A stretch of 64,000 nucleotides of DNA from assembly GCF_030762805.1 (NCBI RefSeq), contig NZ_CP129113.1, forward strand, positions 2,370,001-2,434,000. The letters run 5' to 3'. The position numbers and the translations under genes are program-made. Below are positions 52,935 to 62,470 of the stretch, piece after piece. This DNA comes from Aciduricibacillus chroicocephali (lineage in GTDB: Bacteria > Bacillota > Bacilli > Bacillales > Amphibacillaceae). The notes under the pieces were generated by a model. The model saw only the letters and a list, made by a program, of their open reading frames with translations, was not told the origin of the DNA and ran no database searches. Numbering within the stretch: position 1 is the first letter of the stretch; each line of letters begins with the position of its first letter.

Positions 52935-54392
52935 CTAGCGTATAAATTTTAATCCTCCACCGACAAATGCAGCGGTAGCAATTCCTCCAAGTACAAGTAC
53001 GATGAAGCTGCCAACCTGGACTAGAGATAACGCCCAGAGTACAACCGCAGTTACTGCAGTGAATATAACTAATTTGCTGAAGAAACTCCAACTGCACGGG
53101 GCTAGCGAGAGTTTTGTTCTGGCAAATAGCAAGAGCAACAAAGTATTTACAATTGTGCTGATAATTGTTCCCCAAGCAATTGCTTCAGCTCCAAGTGAAT
53201 CAAGGAAAACCTTAATCACAAAGATATTAATGCCGAAAATAGAAATTATACTTAGTATAATCGGCAAAACCGTATTTTCCAAAGCATAGAAAAAACGTGT
53301 TATATAAGTGTTCAGAGCAAGAGCAAGGACGGTAAGTGCGAACAGCTGCAACAATGGATATGTCGCATTCGTCGAATCAGAGCTGAAGCTACCATATTGG
53401 AAAATAAACGAGATAATCTCTTTTGCAAAGAACATTAAGAACAAGCTAGCAGGGAGCAGAATGAGTGACAACATTTTAAAACCTTTACGATAGGCAGATT
53501 CAAGTTTAACCGTATCCCCTTCACCAGCAGCCTTTGCAAGCATTGGATAAACAATTGTCGTTACGCTTGCCATAAGGACGGCTTGCGGGAACTGTGTCAT
53601 TTTTGATGCATAGTTCAGTGATGCAATTGCCCCGCCATCGAGTCCAGCCGCATAGATTCGTTGAATGATTAAGTAAAACTGGATTGATGCCCCACCGAAA
53701 ATAAGCGGTATTACCAGCTTTAAAAAACGGCCAGTCTCGGGCATTTTATGAAATGCAGGCCTGAGCGACATCAATTTTTGATGATACGTATAGTGCATAA
53801 GAAAAAGCACCATTACAATAGCACCGACTGAGGCACCAAGCGCATATGAATATGTCATAAGCCACGGTGTGAGTCCCGCTCCGATAACTAGATAGACAAG
53901 GTTGAATAGGAATGTTGAAAAGGTGCTCAACCGGTAATTTTCAAATACATTATGTAAGCCCGACAGAACGATTGAAAGCGCAAGGAAAAATGTCGCTGGG
54001 GCAGTCCATAGAAACATTTTACTCGTCAGGTCAAGAGCTTGGGGATCCATCCCTGAAAAGAACAGATTGACCCAGAATTTTGGAAAAATCATGAATGTGA
54101 GAGTAATCAGACCGATGATGAGCGCGAGCCTTGTGAAGAGTGCTTGGACAAAACGTTCCTTCGTCTCTCCTGAAAGCTTCGTGTATATAGAGATGAACGC
54201 CGTTGTCACAGCTCCACCGATTACAAGGTAGATAAAATTTGGAATTGTAAATGCTGTGATAATGCTATCGGCTTTATATGTCGTTCCATATTGGTAGCCG
54301 ATAATGACTTCACGCGCGAAACCGAGCAGACGAGCAAGAATGTTGATGAGTGTTACGGCACCAACAAGTTTTAGAAATCTTGATTTGAACAT
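52935..54392 (-). CDS. MurJ/MviN-type lipid-linked precursor flippase
   Basis: A 485-residue membrane protein with about 13-14 helices of the MOP exporter superfamily, MurJ branch. It begins MFKSRFLKLVGAVTLINILARLLGFARE, typical of MurJ. It flips lipid II or another undecaprenyl-linked wall precursor. Because it sits between CapD-type and csaB genes in a surface-polymer region, it could flip the secondary wall polymer precursor rather than lipid II. The start lies 8 bases after the stop of csaB, with AGGGTAAAG as ribosome site, so the two genes are co-transcribed. Confidence 0.85.
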   Translation of the reverse strand: MFKSRFLKLVGAVTLINILARLLGFAREVIIGYQYGTTYKADSIITAFTIPNFIYLVIGGAVTTAFISIYTKLSGETKERFVQALFTRLALIIGLITLTFMIFPKFWVNLFFSGMDPQALDLTSKMFLWTAPATFFLALSIVLSGLHNVFENYRLSTFSTFLFNLVYLVIGAGLTPWLMTYSYALGASVGAIVMVLFLMHYTYHQKLMSLRPAFHKMPETGRFLKLVIPLIFGGASIQFYLIIQRIYAAGLDGGAIASLNYASKMTQFPQAVLMASVTTIVYPMLAKAAGEGDTVKLESAYRKGFKMLSLILLPASLFLMFFAKEIISFIFQYGSFSSDSTNATYPLLQLFALTVLALALNTYITRFFYALENTVLPIILSIISIFGINIFVIKVFLDSLGAEAIAWGTIISTIVNTLLLLLFARTKLSLAPCSWSFFSKLVIFTAVTAVVLWALSLVQVGSFIVLVLGGIATAAFVGGGLKFIR

Positions 54393-54400
54393 GTCTTTCT

Positions 54401-55576
54401 TTACCCTTCCTTCTGTTGCAGCTTGCGGTTGAGTTCCGGCAGTGATTCTTTTAATAGATCAATTCCTGAGCCCTGAGTGGCTGCAATATTGCCGGGAACG
54501 TTGGCGAATACTGAGCATGTATTTTGCCAGTCTGACTGTATTCTTGTGAATATTTTGCTGAACGCTTCATCAGTCTTATGCAAGGCTTCGATTGAAATAA
54601 GATTTTCACTGCATCCTGCCTGCTCCATGAATGAGCCCACTTTGCGATGGTACCCGATTGCGATGGTAGGCTTTTTGGCGACAGCGGCGAGTATGATAGA
54701 ATGCAGTCTTGTTCCAATAATGACGTCTTGCTCTGAAATGATTTCCAGAATGCGGCGGTAGTCATGCGGGCCGTTCTCGACTGTGCAGCGCTCCCCGTTA
54801 CGCATATGCTCTCTCACCCGCTCCGCTACTTCCGCGTCATACGGTTGTTTTGTAGCGAAAAAGTGAACATGCGTCTCCGGGTTTTCGCTTAGCAAGCGGT
54901 CCAGATTTCGTGCCATTCCTTCTATGTAATTCGTGTAAAGCTCCTGGTTCTCATCTGGCCAATAGACTCCGTCATGATATGGCAAAACGGTTACGCCGAT
55001 ATGGAGCGGGCGCTCGTTCACCGTTATAGCGGGTGGTTCCAAAGCAAGCGCAGGATCTGGAATAACAGAGACAGGTTTGCCGATATGGAGCGATTCTATT
55101 AATTCGGCGGAGTCCTGGTCACGAACAGTGATGAGTGAAGCACCTTTGCCGAGTGTATGAAGGATTCTTTTACCGAAAGTAGTAGCAATTGGACCAGCTC
55201 CCGCTCCATAGACAATGTACGGAACGCTGGCTTTACGCGCCATCCACCCATACAGCGCAAACATAACGACGTTCGTTTTGTACAAATCCATAAGAATACC
55301 GCCGCCGCCGATGATGACGAAGTCGAGTTTTTTTATACTGTTGTAATTCCTTCGCCAAGCTCCCATGACTCTTCCGAGCAATGATTTTTCAGTGGAAAAG
55401 AGCGGGCGTGCCGTGACATTGTGAAGTGCTTCTGTATTTGCAGGATTTTTACTAAAAACGACCACTTCGTCCCGCTTAATGCCGAGTTCCTTATCCAGCT
55501 GATGCAATATCCCCGCCAGAATTGCCTCGTCTCCTTCGTTGTGATTGCCATAGTTGCCAACAATTCCGACCGTCAA
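54401..55576 (-). CDS. csaB: polysaccharide pyruvyl transferase CsaB
   Basis: A 391-residue CsaB. It adds a ketal-linked pyruvate to the secondary wall polymer, which SLH domains need for binding. Seen: VGIVGNYGNHNEGDEAILAG, FVIIGGGGILMDLYKTN, YGAGAGPI, DPALALEPP, and IIGTRLHSIILAAVAKKPTIAIGYH. This copy lies head-to-head with the secA2-slaP genes and directly upstream of the murJ-type gene, which is the classic S-layer assembly neighbourhood, so it gets the name. A diverged second copy lies at 14784-15932. Confidence 0.88.
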   Translation of the reverse strand: MTVGIVGNYGNHNEGDEAILAGILHQLDKELGIKRDEVVVFSKNPANTEALHNVTARPLFSTEKSLLGRVMGAWRRNYNSIKKLDFVIIGGGGILMDLYKTNVVMFALYGWMARKASVPYIVYGAGAGPIATTFGKRILHTLGKGASLITVRDQDSAELIESLHIGKPVSVIPDPALALEPPAITVNERPLHIGVTVLPYHDGVYWPDENQELYTNYIEGMARNLDRLLSENPETHVHFFATKQPYDAEVAERVREHMRNGERCTVENGPHDYRRILEIISEQDVIIGTRLHSIILAAVAKKPTIAIGYHRKVGSFMEQAGCSENLISIEALHKTDEAFSKIFTRIQSDWQNTCSVFANVPGNIAATQGSGIDLLKESLPELNRKLQQKEG

Positions 55577-55604
55577 GGCCCATCTTCCTTTCTACATTAA
55601 CGTC

Positions 55605-55910
55605 CTATCCCCACCACATTGCTAGAACGAATAGCGACCAAGCGGAAGCTACGACACTGATTGTCATTGTGATCGGGAATATGACGAGAAATCCATTCTT
55701 GTCCAGTTGTCCTCTATTATGGGATGAATAAATGATATAGAGCGTCATAACGTATAGCGCTACGCTCACGATTGTGAAAATAGTCACATAGTAAACCGGT
55801 GCTACTACTGTAAGTATATGGTCATGTAAGAGATAGGCTAGGTTCTGATTGAAGAGCGCGAGCGCTGTTGCAGCCAGTACCATAAGTCCGATTAGAATTT
55901 TCCTGTTCAT
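55605..55910 (-). CDS. small membrane protein (101 aa), unknown
   Basis: About 101 residues with three membrane segments (about 4-22, 33-58 and 75-98): KILIGLMVLAATALALF, PVYYVTIFTIVSVALYVM and VIFPITMTISVVASAW. The start is ATG 55910, six bases after AAAGGGAG. It ends 28 bases before csaB, so it is probably the first gene of the csaB-murJ transcript. I recognise no family. A helper role in S-layer polymer modification is only a guess from position. Confidence 0.65.
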   Translation of the reverse strand: MNRKILIGLMVLAATALALFNQNLAYLLHDHILTVVAPVYYVTIFTIVSVALYVMTLYIIYSSHNRGQLDKNGFLVIFPITMTISVVASAWSLFVLAMWWG

Positions 55911-56009
55911 AGGCAACTCCCTTTTAATAAGTCCTCTCATTCTATCACGCAACAGCCTTTTCCAGAAACGATTATCCTATGAGTATCAGTTAATATGCTT
56001 CCAGAATCG

Positions 56010-56018
56010 TGATATAAT
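56010..56018 (+). promoter_or_regulatory. extended -10 promoter of secA2
   Basis: TGATATAAT (56010-56018) lies about 34 bases before the secA2 start; a TTAATA -35 element at 17-base spacing is weak. Confidence 0.55.
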
Positions 56019-56051
56019 GACAGAAACAAGCTTTTTTGAGGAGATTTGTGC

Positions 56052-58442
56052 ATGAAAAGCATCAAATTTGGCAAAACACCAAAGAATCTGCGGGAATTGA
56101 AACCGTTTATAAAAATAGCTGAAAAAGTTAATGAGATTGAACCTCAATTTATGAGTCTATCAGATGAAGAGCTGAGAGCAAAAACAGATGAATTCAAAGA
56201 ACGCCTTAAAAACGGCGAAACGATCCACGACCTGGCACCTGAAGCCTTTGCGACAGTACGCGAAGCTTCCCGACGAGTGCTTGGCCTGCGTCATTTTGAC
56301 GTGCAGATCATTGGGGGTCTGGTACTCCTCAAAGGAAACATTGCGGAAATGCGTACAGGTGAAGGGAAAACGCTCGTCGCTACTCTTCCAGCCTACCTCG
56401 TTGCACTTGAAGGAAAAGGCTGTCACGTCATTACAGTTAACGACTATCTAGCGACCCGTGACCGTGAACTGATGGCTCCAGTGCATGAGTTCCTCGGGTT
56501 AACAGTTGGCTTGAACGTGCCGGAGATGGACACTGCCGCTAAGAAGGCAGCGTACAATTGCGACATTACATATGGTGTTGGTACAGAATTCGGCTTTGAC
56601 CTATTGCGCGACAATATGGTGAACAGCTTTGAAGAGAAGGTTCAGCGTCCTTTCCACTTTGCGATGCTGGATGAGGCGGACAGTGTACTCATTGATGAAG
56701 CGAAAACACCACTCATCATCGCGTCTAAGGATGTCGGCAGCAATCGTCTTTACAAAGTCGCTTCAATGGTCGTGAAGAACCTTAAGAATGAAGTCGATTA
56801 CACATTTGACCGCGAGATGAAGGTCGTGCATTTCAATGATTCCGGTATTGATAAATGTGAAAAGACATTCGGTGTCGATAATTTGTTTGATCTGGAGCAT
56901 AGCCAGCTGCTGCACTGCCTATTGCAGGCACTGCGCGCGAAGGTACTCTTCCAGCGCGATATCGACTATATTGTCGATGAAGGTGAGATCAAGCTCGTCG
57001 ACATTAATACGGGCCGGGTTATGGAAGGCCGTTCTTTGAGCGATGGTCTGCACCAGGCGATCGAGTCAAAAGAAGGCTTGAAAAATACGGACGAAAATAA
57101 GACGCACGCTTCGATTACAATCCAGAACTACTACCGACTGTACCCTCACCTTTCCGGTATGACCGGTACAGCGAAAACAGATGAGGAAGAGATACGTAAA
57201 GTGTACGGCATGGACGTTATTAACATTCCGACGAACAAGACGAACTTGCGTATAGACCATCCGGATAAAGTGTATATGACGAAGGAAGAGAAGTATGCGG
57301 CAATAACCAAAGAAGCACAGGCTCGTCGTGAAAAAGGCCAACCTGTCTTAATTGGTACGTCTTCCATTATCGAGTCTGAAGAAATTGCGAAGCGCATGGA
57401 AAATCAAGGCATCCAATTCCAGCTTTTGAATGCAAAAAACACAGAGCTTGAAGCGCGCCTTATTTCTGTCGCTGGTCAACATGGAATGATTACAATTGCG
57501 ACGAATATGGCTGGCCGCGGTACGGATATTATTCTCGGTGAAGGTGTGGCAGAGCTTGGAGGTCTGCACGTAATCGGTACGGAACGGAATGAATCTAAAC
57601 GAATTGATGACCAGCTAAAGGGTCGCTCTGCACGTCAAGGAGACCCGGGTTCGACTCAATTCATTATCTCGCTTGAGGACTATCTGTTTGAACGCTTCGC
57701 AACAGAGGAACTAGAGCGTTTGTTACCGAAACTGAAACCAGATGCAGATGGTTTGGTTCGCTCAAAGGCCGTATACAAGCTTGTCGATTCTGCTCAGACA
57801 ATCTGTGAAGGTGTCAACTACCAGATGCGCGAGTACAATTTGAAGCTGGAAGATGTACTGAACAACCAGCGCGACGTTATGTACAAGCTTCGAGATAAAA
57901 TTCTGCTTGAAGAAGACGTGATCGGATTCATTGGCAAGCAGACGGAGAAACTTCCAGAAGAGATTATCGAGGCATTTTGCCCTGATGAGGCTGATCCTCT
58001 TGATTGGGATATCGAGCAGCTGGAAGTTGAGCTGAACAGTGTCTTGCTTCCAGATGTAGAACTCGAAAAGGCAGTTGGAGAGATTCCTGATCGGGATCTG
58101 ATTCTCCAGTACGTTGAACCAATTGCCGAGAAGCATCGCGAGGAGCTTGCTGGGTTCGCCGAAAATGAAGATTACCAGCATACAGCACGTGGTATTTCAC
58201 TGTTTGTTATTGATAGTTTCTGGCAGGATCATCTTGATACGATGCAACAGTTGAAGGAAGGCATGGGTCTGCGCCAGTACCAGCAGGAAGATCCAGTCAC
58301 CCTCTTCTCCAAGGAAGGGTACGAGCTTTTCCAACAGCTTTTCCAGGATATCCAGTATGAAATGGCAATACGCGTCAACAGCTATATGATCCGTACAACG
58401 AACGACTATAATGAAATGAATGATGAAGGGGCGGAAGAATAA
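56052..58442 (+). CDS. secA2: accessory preprotein translocase ATPase SecA2
   Basis: A 796-residue SecA-type DEAD-like ATPase. Seen: MRTGEGKTLVATLPAYL (Walker A), LDEADSVLIDEAKTPLII (Walker B/DEAD), TGTAKTDEEE, and ATNMAGRGTDIILGEGV. The length is shorter than the housekeeping SecA (about 840) and it lacks the C-terminal zinc-binding tail. That, and the next gene being slaP, marks it as SecA2. In B. anthracis SecA2 with SlaP secretes the S-layer proteins Sap and EA1. The start is ATG 56052, eight bases after GAGGAG; a TTG at 56046 is close to the site. Its stop overlaps the slaP start (TAATG). Confidence 0.92.
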   Translation: MKSIKFGKTPKNLRELKPFIKIAEKVNEIEPQFMSLSDEELRAKTDEFKERLKNGETIHDLAPEAFATVREASRRVLGLRHFDVQIIGGLVLLKGNIAEMRTGEGKTLVATLPAYLVALEGKGCHVITVNDYLATRDRELMAPVHEFLGLTVGLNVPEMDTAAKKAAYNCDITYGVGTEFGFDLLRDNMVNSFEEKVQRPFHFAMLDEADSVLIDEAKTPLIIASKDVGSNRLYKVASMVVKNLKNEVDYTFDREMKVVHFNDSGIDKCEKTFGVDNLFDLEHSQLLHCLLQALRAKVLFQRDIDYIVDEGEIKLVDINTGRVMEGRSLSDGLHQAIESKEGLKNTDENKTHASITIQNYYRLYPHLSGMTGTAKTDEEEIRKVYGMDVINIPTNKTNLRIDHPDKVYMTKEEKYAAITKEAQARREKGQPVLIGTSSIIESEEIAKRMENQGIQFQLLNAKNTELEARLISVAGQHGMITIATNMAGRGTDIILGEGVAELGGLHVIGTERNESKRIDDQLKGRSARQGDPGSTQFIISLEDYLFERFATEELERLLPKLKPDADGLVRSKAVYKLVDSAQTICEGVNYQMREYNLKLEDVLNNQRDVMYKLRDKILLEEDVIGFIGKQTEKLPEEIIEAFCPDEADPLDWDIEQLEVELNSVLLPDVELEKAVGEIPDRDLILQYVEPIAEKHREELAGFAENEDYQHTARGISLFVIDSFWQDHLDTMQQLKEGMGLRQYQQEDPVTLFSKEGYELFQQLFQDIQYEMAIRVNSYMIRTTNDYNEMNDEGAEE

Positions 58443-59335
58443 TGGGATTTAAACGACGATTAAAGAAAAATAAAGAGAAACAGCAAGGCAAAACTGTCGA
58501 CGCGGCGGACGTACTCGCACAACAAGAAGCGGAGGCACGTGAAGCATCGGATGAATTCGAAACTGAAGTCTACATTCCGTCTGGGTGGGATGTGACGGAG
58601 GAAGAGCGTTATGTCTACGCATTCCATAATTCACAGGCACCGAAATTGAAGAAAAACCAAATTTCCATCTATAGCATGGAATTGCTTGAGCAAGGTGATG
58701 GTGGTGCGGTGATCACAGCGTTGGTGAGAAACTCCGTTTCACAGCCGATCAAGTTTGAAGATCCGACAATTTTATTGCTCGGTCCGGATAAAGAAGTTAT
58801 TGCACGCAAGAAGTTCGATTTGAGCGTGCTTGGCGATATCTCTGCGTTCAAAGCAGTACCTTGGAAGTTCTCTTTCGATGCTGAAGATTTGGAGCCAGGT
58901 GCGAAGTTGCCAAGTGATGACTGGATGCTTGCTTTTGAGCTGAAGGCTGAGCACTCGCTCGATTTGGATAAGACTTGGGAAGAGTCAATCGCTGAGGATA
59001 CGCGTGAAGCACTTGAGAAAATAGTTGCCGATGCGCCGAAACTGAAGCCAGGTGAACTGAACTTCATGGGGCTTGAAGCGCAAGTAAAGGATAGCGGCGA
59101 CCTCGTTGTGACGTTCTTGATCCGTAATGGCACAGATAAAAATGTGAACATTGAACAGCTGCCGATGGGATTAAAGGATGCGACAGACGAAGAAGTTGCA
59201 CGCGGTGTGTTCAAGCTGGAAGATTTCACAGTGAAAGCAAACACAAGCAAACCGTGGTCCTTCATCTTCCCAGAGAGCATGGTATCGAAGAAAGATCCAG
59301 ATTTAAGCCGTTGGAATTTGTATGCATTGCAGTAA
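58442..59335 (+). CDS. slaP: accessory Sec system S-layer assembly protein SlaP
   Basis: A 297-residue cytosolic protein. The first 60 residues are charged (FKRRLKKNKEKQQ). Then come two related halves of the SLAP type: YVYAFHNSQAPKLKKNQISIYS...LLGPDKEVIARKKFDLSVLGD...PWKFSF and LKPGELNFMGLEAQVKDSGD...DEEVARGVFKLEDFTV...PWSFIFPE. In B. anthracis SlaP is needed with SecA2 for efficient export of S-layer proteins. It overlaps secA2 by one base and ends at a strong terminator (59346-59382). Confidence 0.9.
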   Translation: MGFKRRLKKNKEKQQGKTVDAADVLAQQEAEAREASDEFETEVYIPSGWDVTEEERYVYAFHNSQAPKLKKNQISIYSMELLEQGDGGAVITALVRNSVSQPIKFEDPTILLLGPDKEVIARKKFDLSVLGDISAFKAVPWKFSFDAEDLEPGAKLPSDDWMLAFELKAEHSLDLDKTWEESIAEDTREALEKIVADAPKLKPGELNFMGLEAQVKDSGDLVVTFLIRNGTDKNVNIEQLPMGLKDATDEEVARGVFKLEDFTVKANTSKPWSFIFPESMVSKKDPDLSRWNLYALQ

Positions 59336-59345
59336 TAGTGAGTTT

Positions 59346-59382
59346 AAGGCTTCTGCACACATATGGTGTGTGCGGAGGCTTT
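59346..59382 (+). terminator. rho-independent terminator of secA2-slaP
   Basis: AAGGC-TTCTGCACAC pairs with GTGTGTGC-GGA-GGCTT and is followed by T7. Confidence 0.85.
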
Positions 59383-59440
59383 TTTTACTTTTCTACTATT
59401 TCATATTCGAATTCTTGAAGATATTCCAGCATAGAAACAA

Positions 59441-59472
59441 AAAATAACCGCCCTCTTAATAGCGGTTATTTT
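59441..59472 (-). terminator. rho-independent terminator of the O-antigen-ligase-like gene
   Basis: An 11-bp stem AAAATAACCGC / GCGGTTATTTT with T5 on the minus strand; the gene's stop codon lies inside the stem. Confidence 0.78.
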
Positions 59473-60767
59473 TTACGCGTATTACGTTGTTTTCGGGAAA
59501 TACGTGTTTCTCTCATATCAAAGGCATTTTCCAGCTGAGCGCGGACGGCTTCCTCTTGTCCAACTTGAGTCATTTCAATTTTTTCTTTTTCGGTATCTGG
59601 TTGTTTACTGATGAATTGGATACCGAATGTAATGATGAGCCACTGGAACATCGCAATAGAAAAATTGTTTTGAGTCATTGTAAGTTCTAGATTTTCATAA
59701 ACGAGCAAGCCAAGCATGAAGCATGCAGACCAGCGTGCAGCAAAACTCTCAAGATTGCGATTGAGCAATTTCCAAATGCCGAACAAAACTAGCAGCATGA
59801 TAACGAGCCCAACAATGCCATTTTCCAGCAATACTTGCAAATAGAAGTTGTGCGCTGTAAGACGTTGCTCGGTGAACATGCGCGCATCTGCCCCAACACC
59901 ATGGCCAAGTAGTGGTTTAGCCATGATTTCACGGAAGATCTGCTCCCAAATTTCTATACGTCCGGAAAATAAGTTTTTGTTAAAGATAGAGCGACTTAAA
60001 TCGTTTAGAACATTGCCAATTGATGTTGTCTTGAGCCATATGTAAATACCTATAAACGCCATGTTCCCAAGAAGTATTAAGTAGAACAGATAACGAAACT
60101 TACTTCTGAACAACTTCAAGAACAAGGCCGCGCAAGCAGTTATAAAGATACCAATCATTACTGAACGAGCACTTGTGGCGTATATAAGAGCAAGATTTCC
60201 AAATGCCAGCAGAATGTATAGGATTCTTGCAAATTTTCGACTATAAACCAAGGCAAGTACCGAGAAGAAGAACATGCAGTACAGCAGAACTGCATAATAG
60301 TTCTCTAGCGCATAAAATCCTTTATAAGATACAAGATTGAAACCGTCATATGCCCATTTCACCAAAAACAGAACTAACACGACTCCATTTATCAATCCGG
60401 CAAATCTGACATGACGAACCCGGAATTTCCAACTTGCCCCTCCAAGAATGAAAAGCCATAGCAAAAGAACTTGAAGCAGGTAAAACCCGCCTTGATACTC
60501 ATGACCATAGCGAAAATATCCAAAAATCTCTACTACTAACAATAGCACAATCGGTATATAGATTGGTTTCAGCGAGACTGTTTCCGAAGCGTCACTGATT
60601 AATGTTTTCACTAAATGGAGAAACATAAGCAAAAGAGTGACGGTGATAAAGCTATTCCCCAAGTCACGCGGCAAATCATTTGGCATACGGAAAAACGTAT
60701 TCAAAAATAATAAAATTAAAATTATCGAGAAAAATATAAGAGATTTCACCGAAACAGAACGTTGCAT
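59466..60767 (-). CDS. O-antigen ligase/polymerase-like membrane protein (Wzy/WaaL type)
   Basis: A 433-residue protein with about 11-12 membrane helices and a large loop with GRIEIWEQIFREIMAKPLLGHGVGAD and TAHNFYLQVLLENGIVGLV, the pattern of the O-antigen ligase/polymerase (WaaL/Wzy) superfamily. In B. anthracis a similar membrane protein (SlaQ) lies near secA2-slaP and helps S-layer assembly; this gene may correspond to it, but the identity is not certain. It faces slaP on the opposite strand. The acceptor could be the secondary wall polymer. Confidence 0.82.
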   Translation of the reverse strand: MQRSVSVKSLIFFSIILILLFLNTFFRMPNDLPRDLGNSFITVTLLLMFLHLVKTLISDASETVSLKPIYIPIVLLLVVEIFGYFRYGHEYQGGFYLLQVLLLWLFILGGASWKFRVRHVRFAGLINGVVLVLFLVKWAYDGFNLVSYKGFYALENYYAVLLYCMFFFSVLALVYSRKFARILYILLAFGNLALIYATSARSVMIGIFITACAALFLKLFRSKFRYLFYLILLGNMAFIGIYIWLKTTSIGNVLNDLSRSIFNKNLFSGRIEIWEQIFREIMAKPLLGHGVGADARMFTEQRLTAHNFYLQVLLENGIVGLVIMLLVLFGIWKLLNRNLESFAARWSACFMLGLLVYENLELTMTQNNFSIAMFQWLIITFGIQFISKQPDTEKEKIEMTQVGQEEAVRAQLENAFDMRETRISRKQRNTRKK

Positions 60768-60951
60768 TTAATCAGTCCAAACTTTGTTGATTGATTTTTT
60801 ACACAGTTTAAATATTATCATGAAATTGGTAATTTGGACATGTCGATTGGAGTCCACCTGTCATTCTTCGATCTTATCCGCGCTATTCGCCCTTATGGAA
60901 AATGCAGCTAATTGTGAGCTGTTTCTTCACAAATTTTCAATTGGAGACAAA

Positions 60952-60982
60952 AAACTTCCGCACATCAGCTGTGCGGAAGTTT
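60952..60982 (-). terminator. rho-independent terminator of the liv operon
   Basis: A 12-13-bp stem AAACTTCCGCACA / TGTGCGGAAGTTT directly after the livF stop, with T5-6 on the minus strand. Confidence 0.85.
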
Positions 60983-60990
60983 CACCAAGA

Positions 60991-61698
60991 TCAATGCCCC
61001 AAATAAGCTTCCTGAATACTCGGGTCGTTCATAAGTTCCGAAGCCGGACCATGTTTTACAACACGGCCTGTTTCCAGTACATACGCGTAGTCAGCGATTT
61101 TCAGTGCTTGGCGTGCGTTCTGTTCAACGAGTAAAACAGTTGTGCCTTCTTCGTTGATTTCCTTAATGATGCGGAAGATGTCCTGGACGATAAGTGGTGC
61201 GAGGCCCATGGACGGTTCATCGAGTAAGAGCAGCTTCGGCTTTGACATGAGGGCGCGGGCAATCGCGAGCATTTGCTGCTGGCCACCGGACATAGTGCCG
61301 CCGAGTTGGTCCTTGCGCTCACGCAGGATTGGGAAGCGGTCCATGACACGCTCGATGTCTGCTTGGACTTCTTTATCCTTCCGGACGTAAGCGCCCATTT
61401 CAAGGTTTTCCTCAACCGTCATGCCGGACAAAATTGCACGGCCCTCTGGTACTAGGGAAAGGCCGCGGCGCAGCATCTGATCCGGCTTTTTGCCAGTGAC
61501 ATCTTCGCCGAGGAATTCGACACGACCGGAACGCGGACGCAACAGGCCGACAATGGATTTCATCGTAGTCGTTTTGCCTGCTCCGTTTGCTCCGAGGATT
61601 GTCACAATGCTTCCCTCTGGTACTTCGATGCTCACATCACGAAGAGCCTGTATATTGCCGTAGTAAGTGTTCAATTTATCCGCTTTGAAAATGGTCAT
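60991..61698 (-). CDS. livF: branched-chain amino-acid ABC transporter ATP-binding protein LivF
   Basis: A 235-residue ABC ATPase of the LivF group. Walker A is LGANGAGKTTTMKSI, the signature is MSGGQQQMLAIARALM, Walker B is LLLLDEPSMGLAP. It hydrolyses ATP to drive import of Leu, Ile or Val, or related amino acids or amides; substrate is inferred from family. The start overlaps the stop of livG by four bases (ATGA). It is the last gene of the livH-livM-livG-livF operon seen in this window, followed by a terminator. Confidence 0.93.
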   Translation of the reverse strand: MTIFKADKLNTYYGNIQALRDVSIEVPEGSIVTILGANGAGKTTTMKSIVGLLRPRSGRVEFLGEDVTGKKPDQMLRRGLSLVPEGRAILSGMTVEENLEMGAYVRKDKEVQADIERVMDRFPILRERKDQLGGTMSGGQQQMLAIARALMSKPKLLLLDEPSMGLAPLIVQDIFRIIKEINEEGTTVLLVEQNARQALKIADYAYVLETGRVVKHGPASELMNDPSIQEAYLGH

Positions 61699-62468
61699 TT
61701 TTCATCCTCCTCTTCCTTGCCGAGGTAGGCTTCGATAACTTCCGGGTTGGCGCGAATTTCTTCCGGTGTGCCGAGTGCAATCTCGCGTCCGAAGTTAAGG
61801 ACAGCAAGACGGTCGCAAATACGCATGACGAGCGGCATATCGTGCTCGATCAGGACGACGGTAATCCCTCTCGCCTTGATTTTCTGAATGAGATCAAAAA
61901 GGTCATTCGTCTCCTTTTCGTTCATCCCGGCTGCGGGTTCGTCGAGCAGGAGCAGCTTCGGATCACTAGCAAGTGCGCGGGCAATTTCCAGGCGGCGCTG
62001 CTGTCCGTAAGACAAATTATCAGCGAATTCGTCTGCTTGCTCAGAAAGCCCCACAAGTTCCAACAAACTGCGTGCACGATCACGAGTAGCGGCTTCCTCC
62101 TGCTTCTGTTTCTTCGTACGGAAAAAGCTTGACCAGACACCGGAGCCAGTGCGCGAGTGACTTCCAACTGTGACGTTCTCCAGCACTGTCATATCCGGGA
62201 AAAGACGGATGTTCTGGAACGTCCGGCATATCCCCTTTTTCGTAATTTCAAAAGGCTTCAGCCCGTTCAGCTTTTCCCCAAGGAATGTGATTTCCCCAGC
62301 TGTCGGCGGGAACATCGATGTAATGATGTTGAACATCGTCGTCTTCCCAGCACCGTTCGGACCGATCAGTCCGAATACTTCACCCTCGGCGACTGAGAAA
62401 TTAACATCCGTTAATGCTGTGATTCCGCCAAATTGCTTGGCTATATTTTTCACTTCAAGTACTGTCAT
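61695..62468 (-). CDS. livG: branched-chain amino-acid ABC transporter ATP-binding protein LivG
   Basis: A 257-residue ABC ATPase of the LivG group. Walker A is LIGPNGAGKTTMFNII, the signature is LSYGQQRRLEIARALA, Walker B is LLLLDEPAAGMNEKE (the LivG-type AGMN). It pairs with LivF as the two ATPases of the importer. The start lies two bases after the livM stop. Confidence 0.93.
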   Translation of the reverse strand: MTVLEVKNIAKQFGGITALTDVNFSVAEGEVFGLIGPNGAGKTTMFNIITSMFPPTAGEITFLGEKLNGLKPFEITKKGICRTFQNIRLFPDMTVLENVTVGSHSRTGSGVWSSFFRTKKQKQEEAATRDRARSLLELVGLSEQADEFADNLSYGQQRRLEIARALASDPKLLLLDEPAAGMNEKETNDLFDLIQKIKARGITVVLIEHDMPLVMRICDRLAVLNFGREIALGTPEEIRANPEVIEAYLGKEEEDEK

Positions 62469-62470
62469 GT

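Noticed and set aside
52882-53175. Minus-strand open frame overlapping the end of the murJ-type gene
   Set aside because: It lies out of frame within the murJ-type gene, runs over its terminator, and has no ribosome site.
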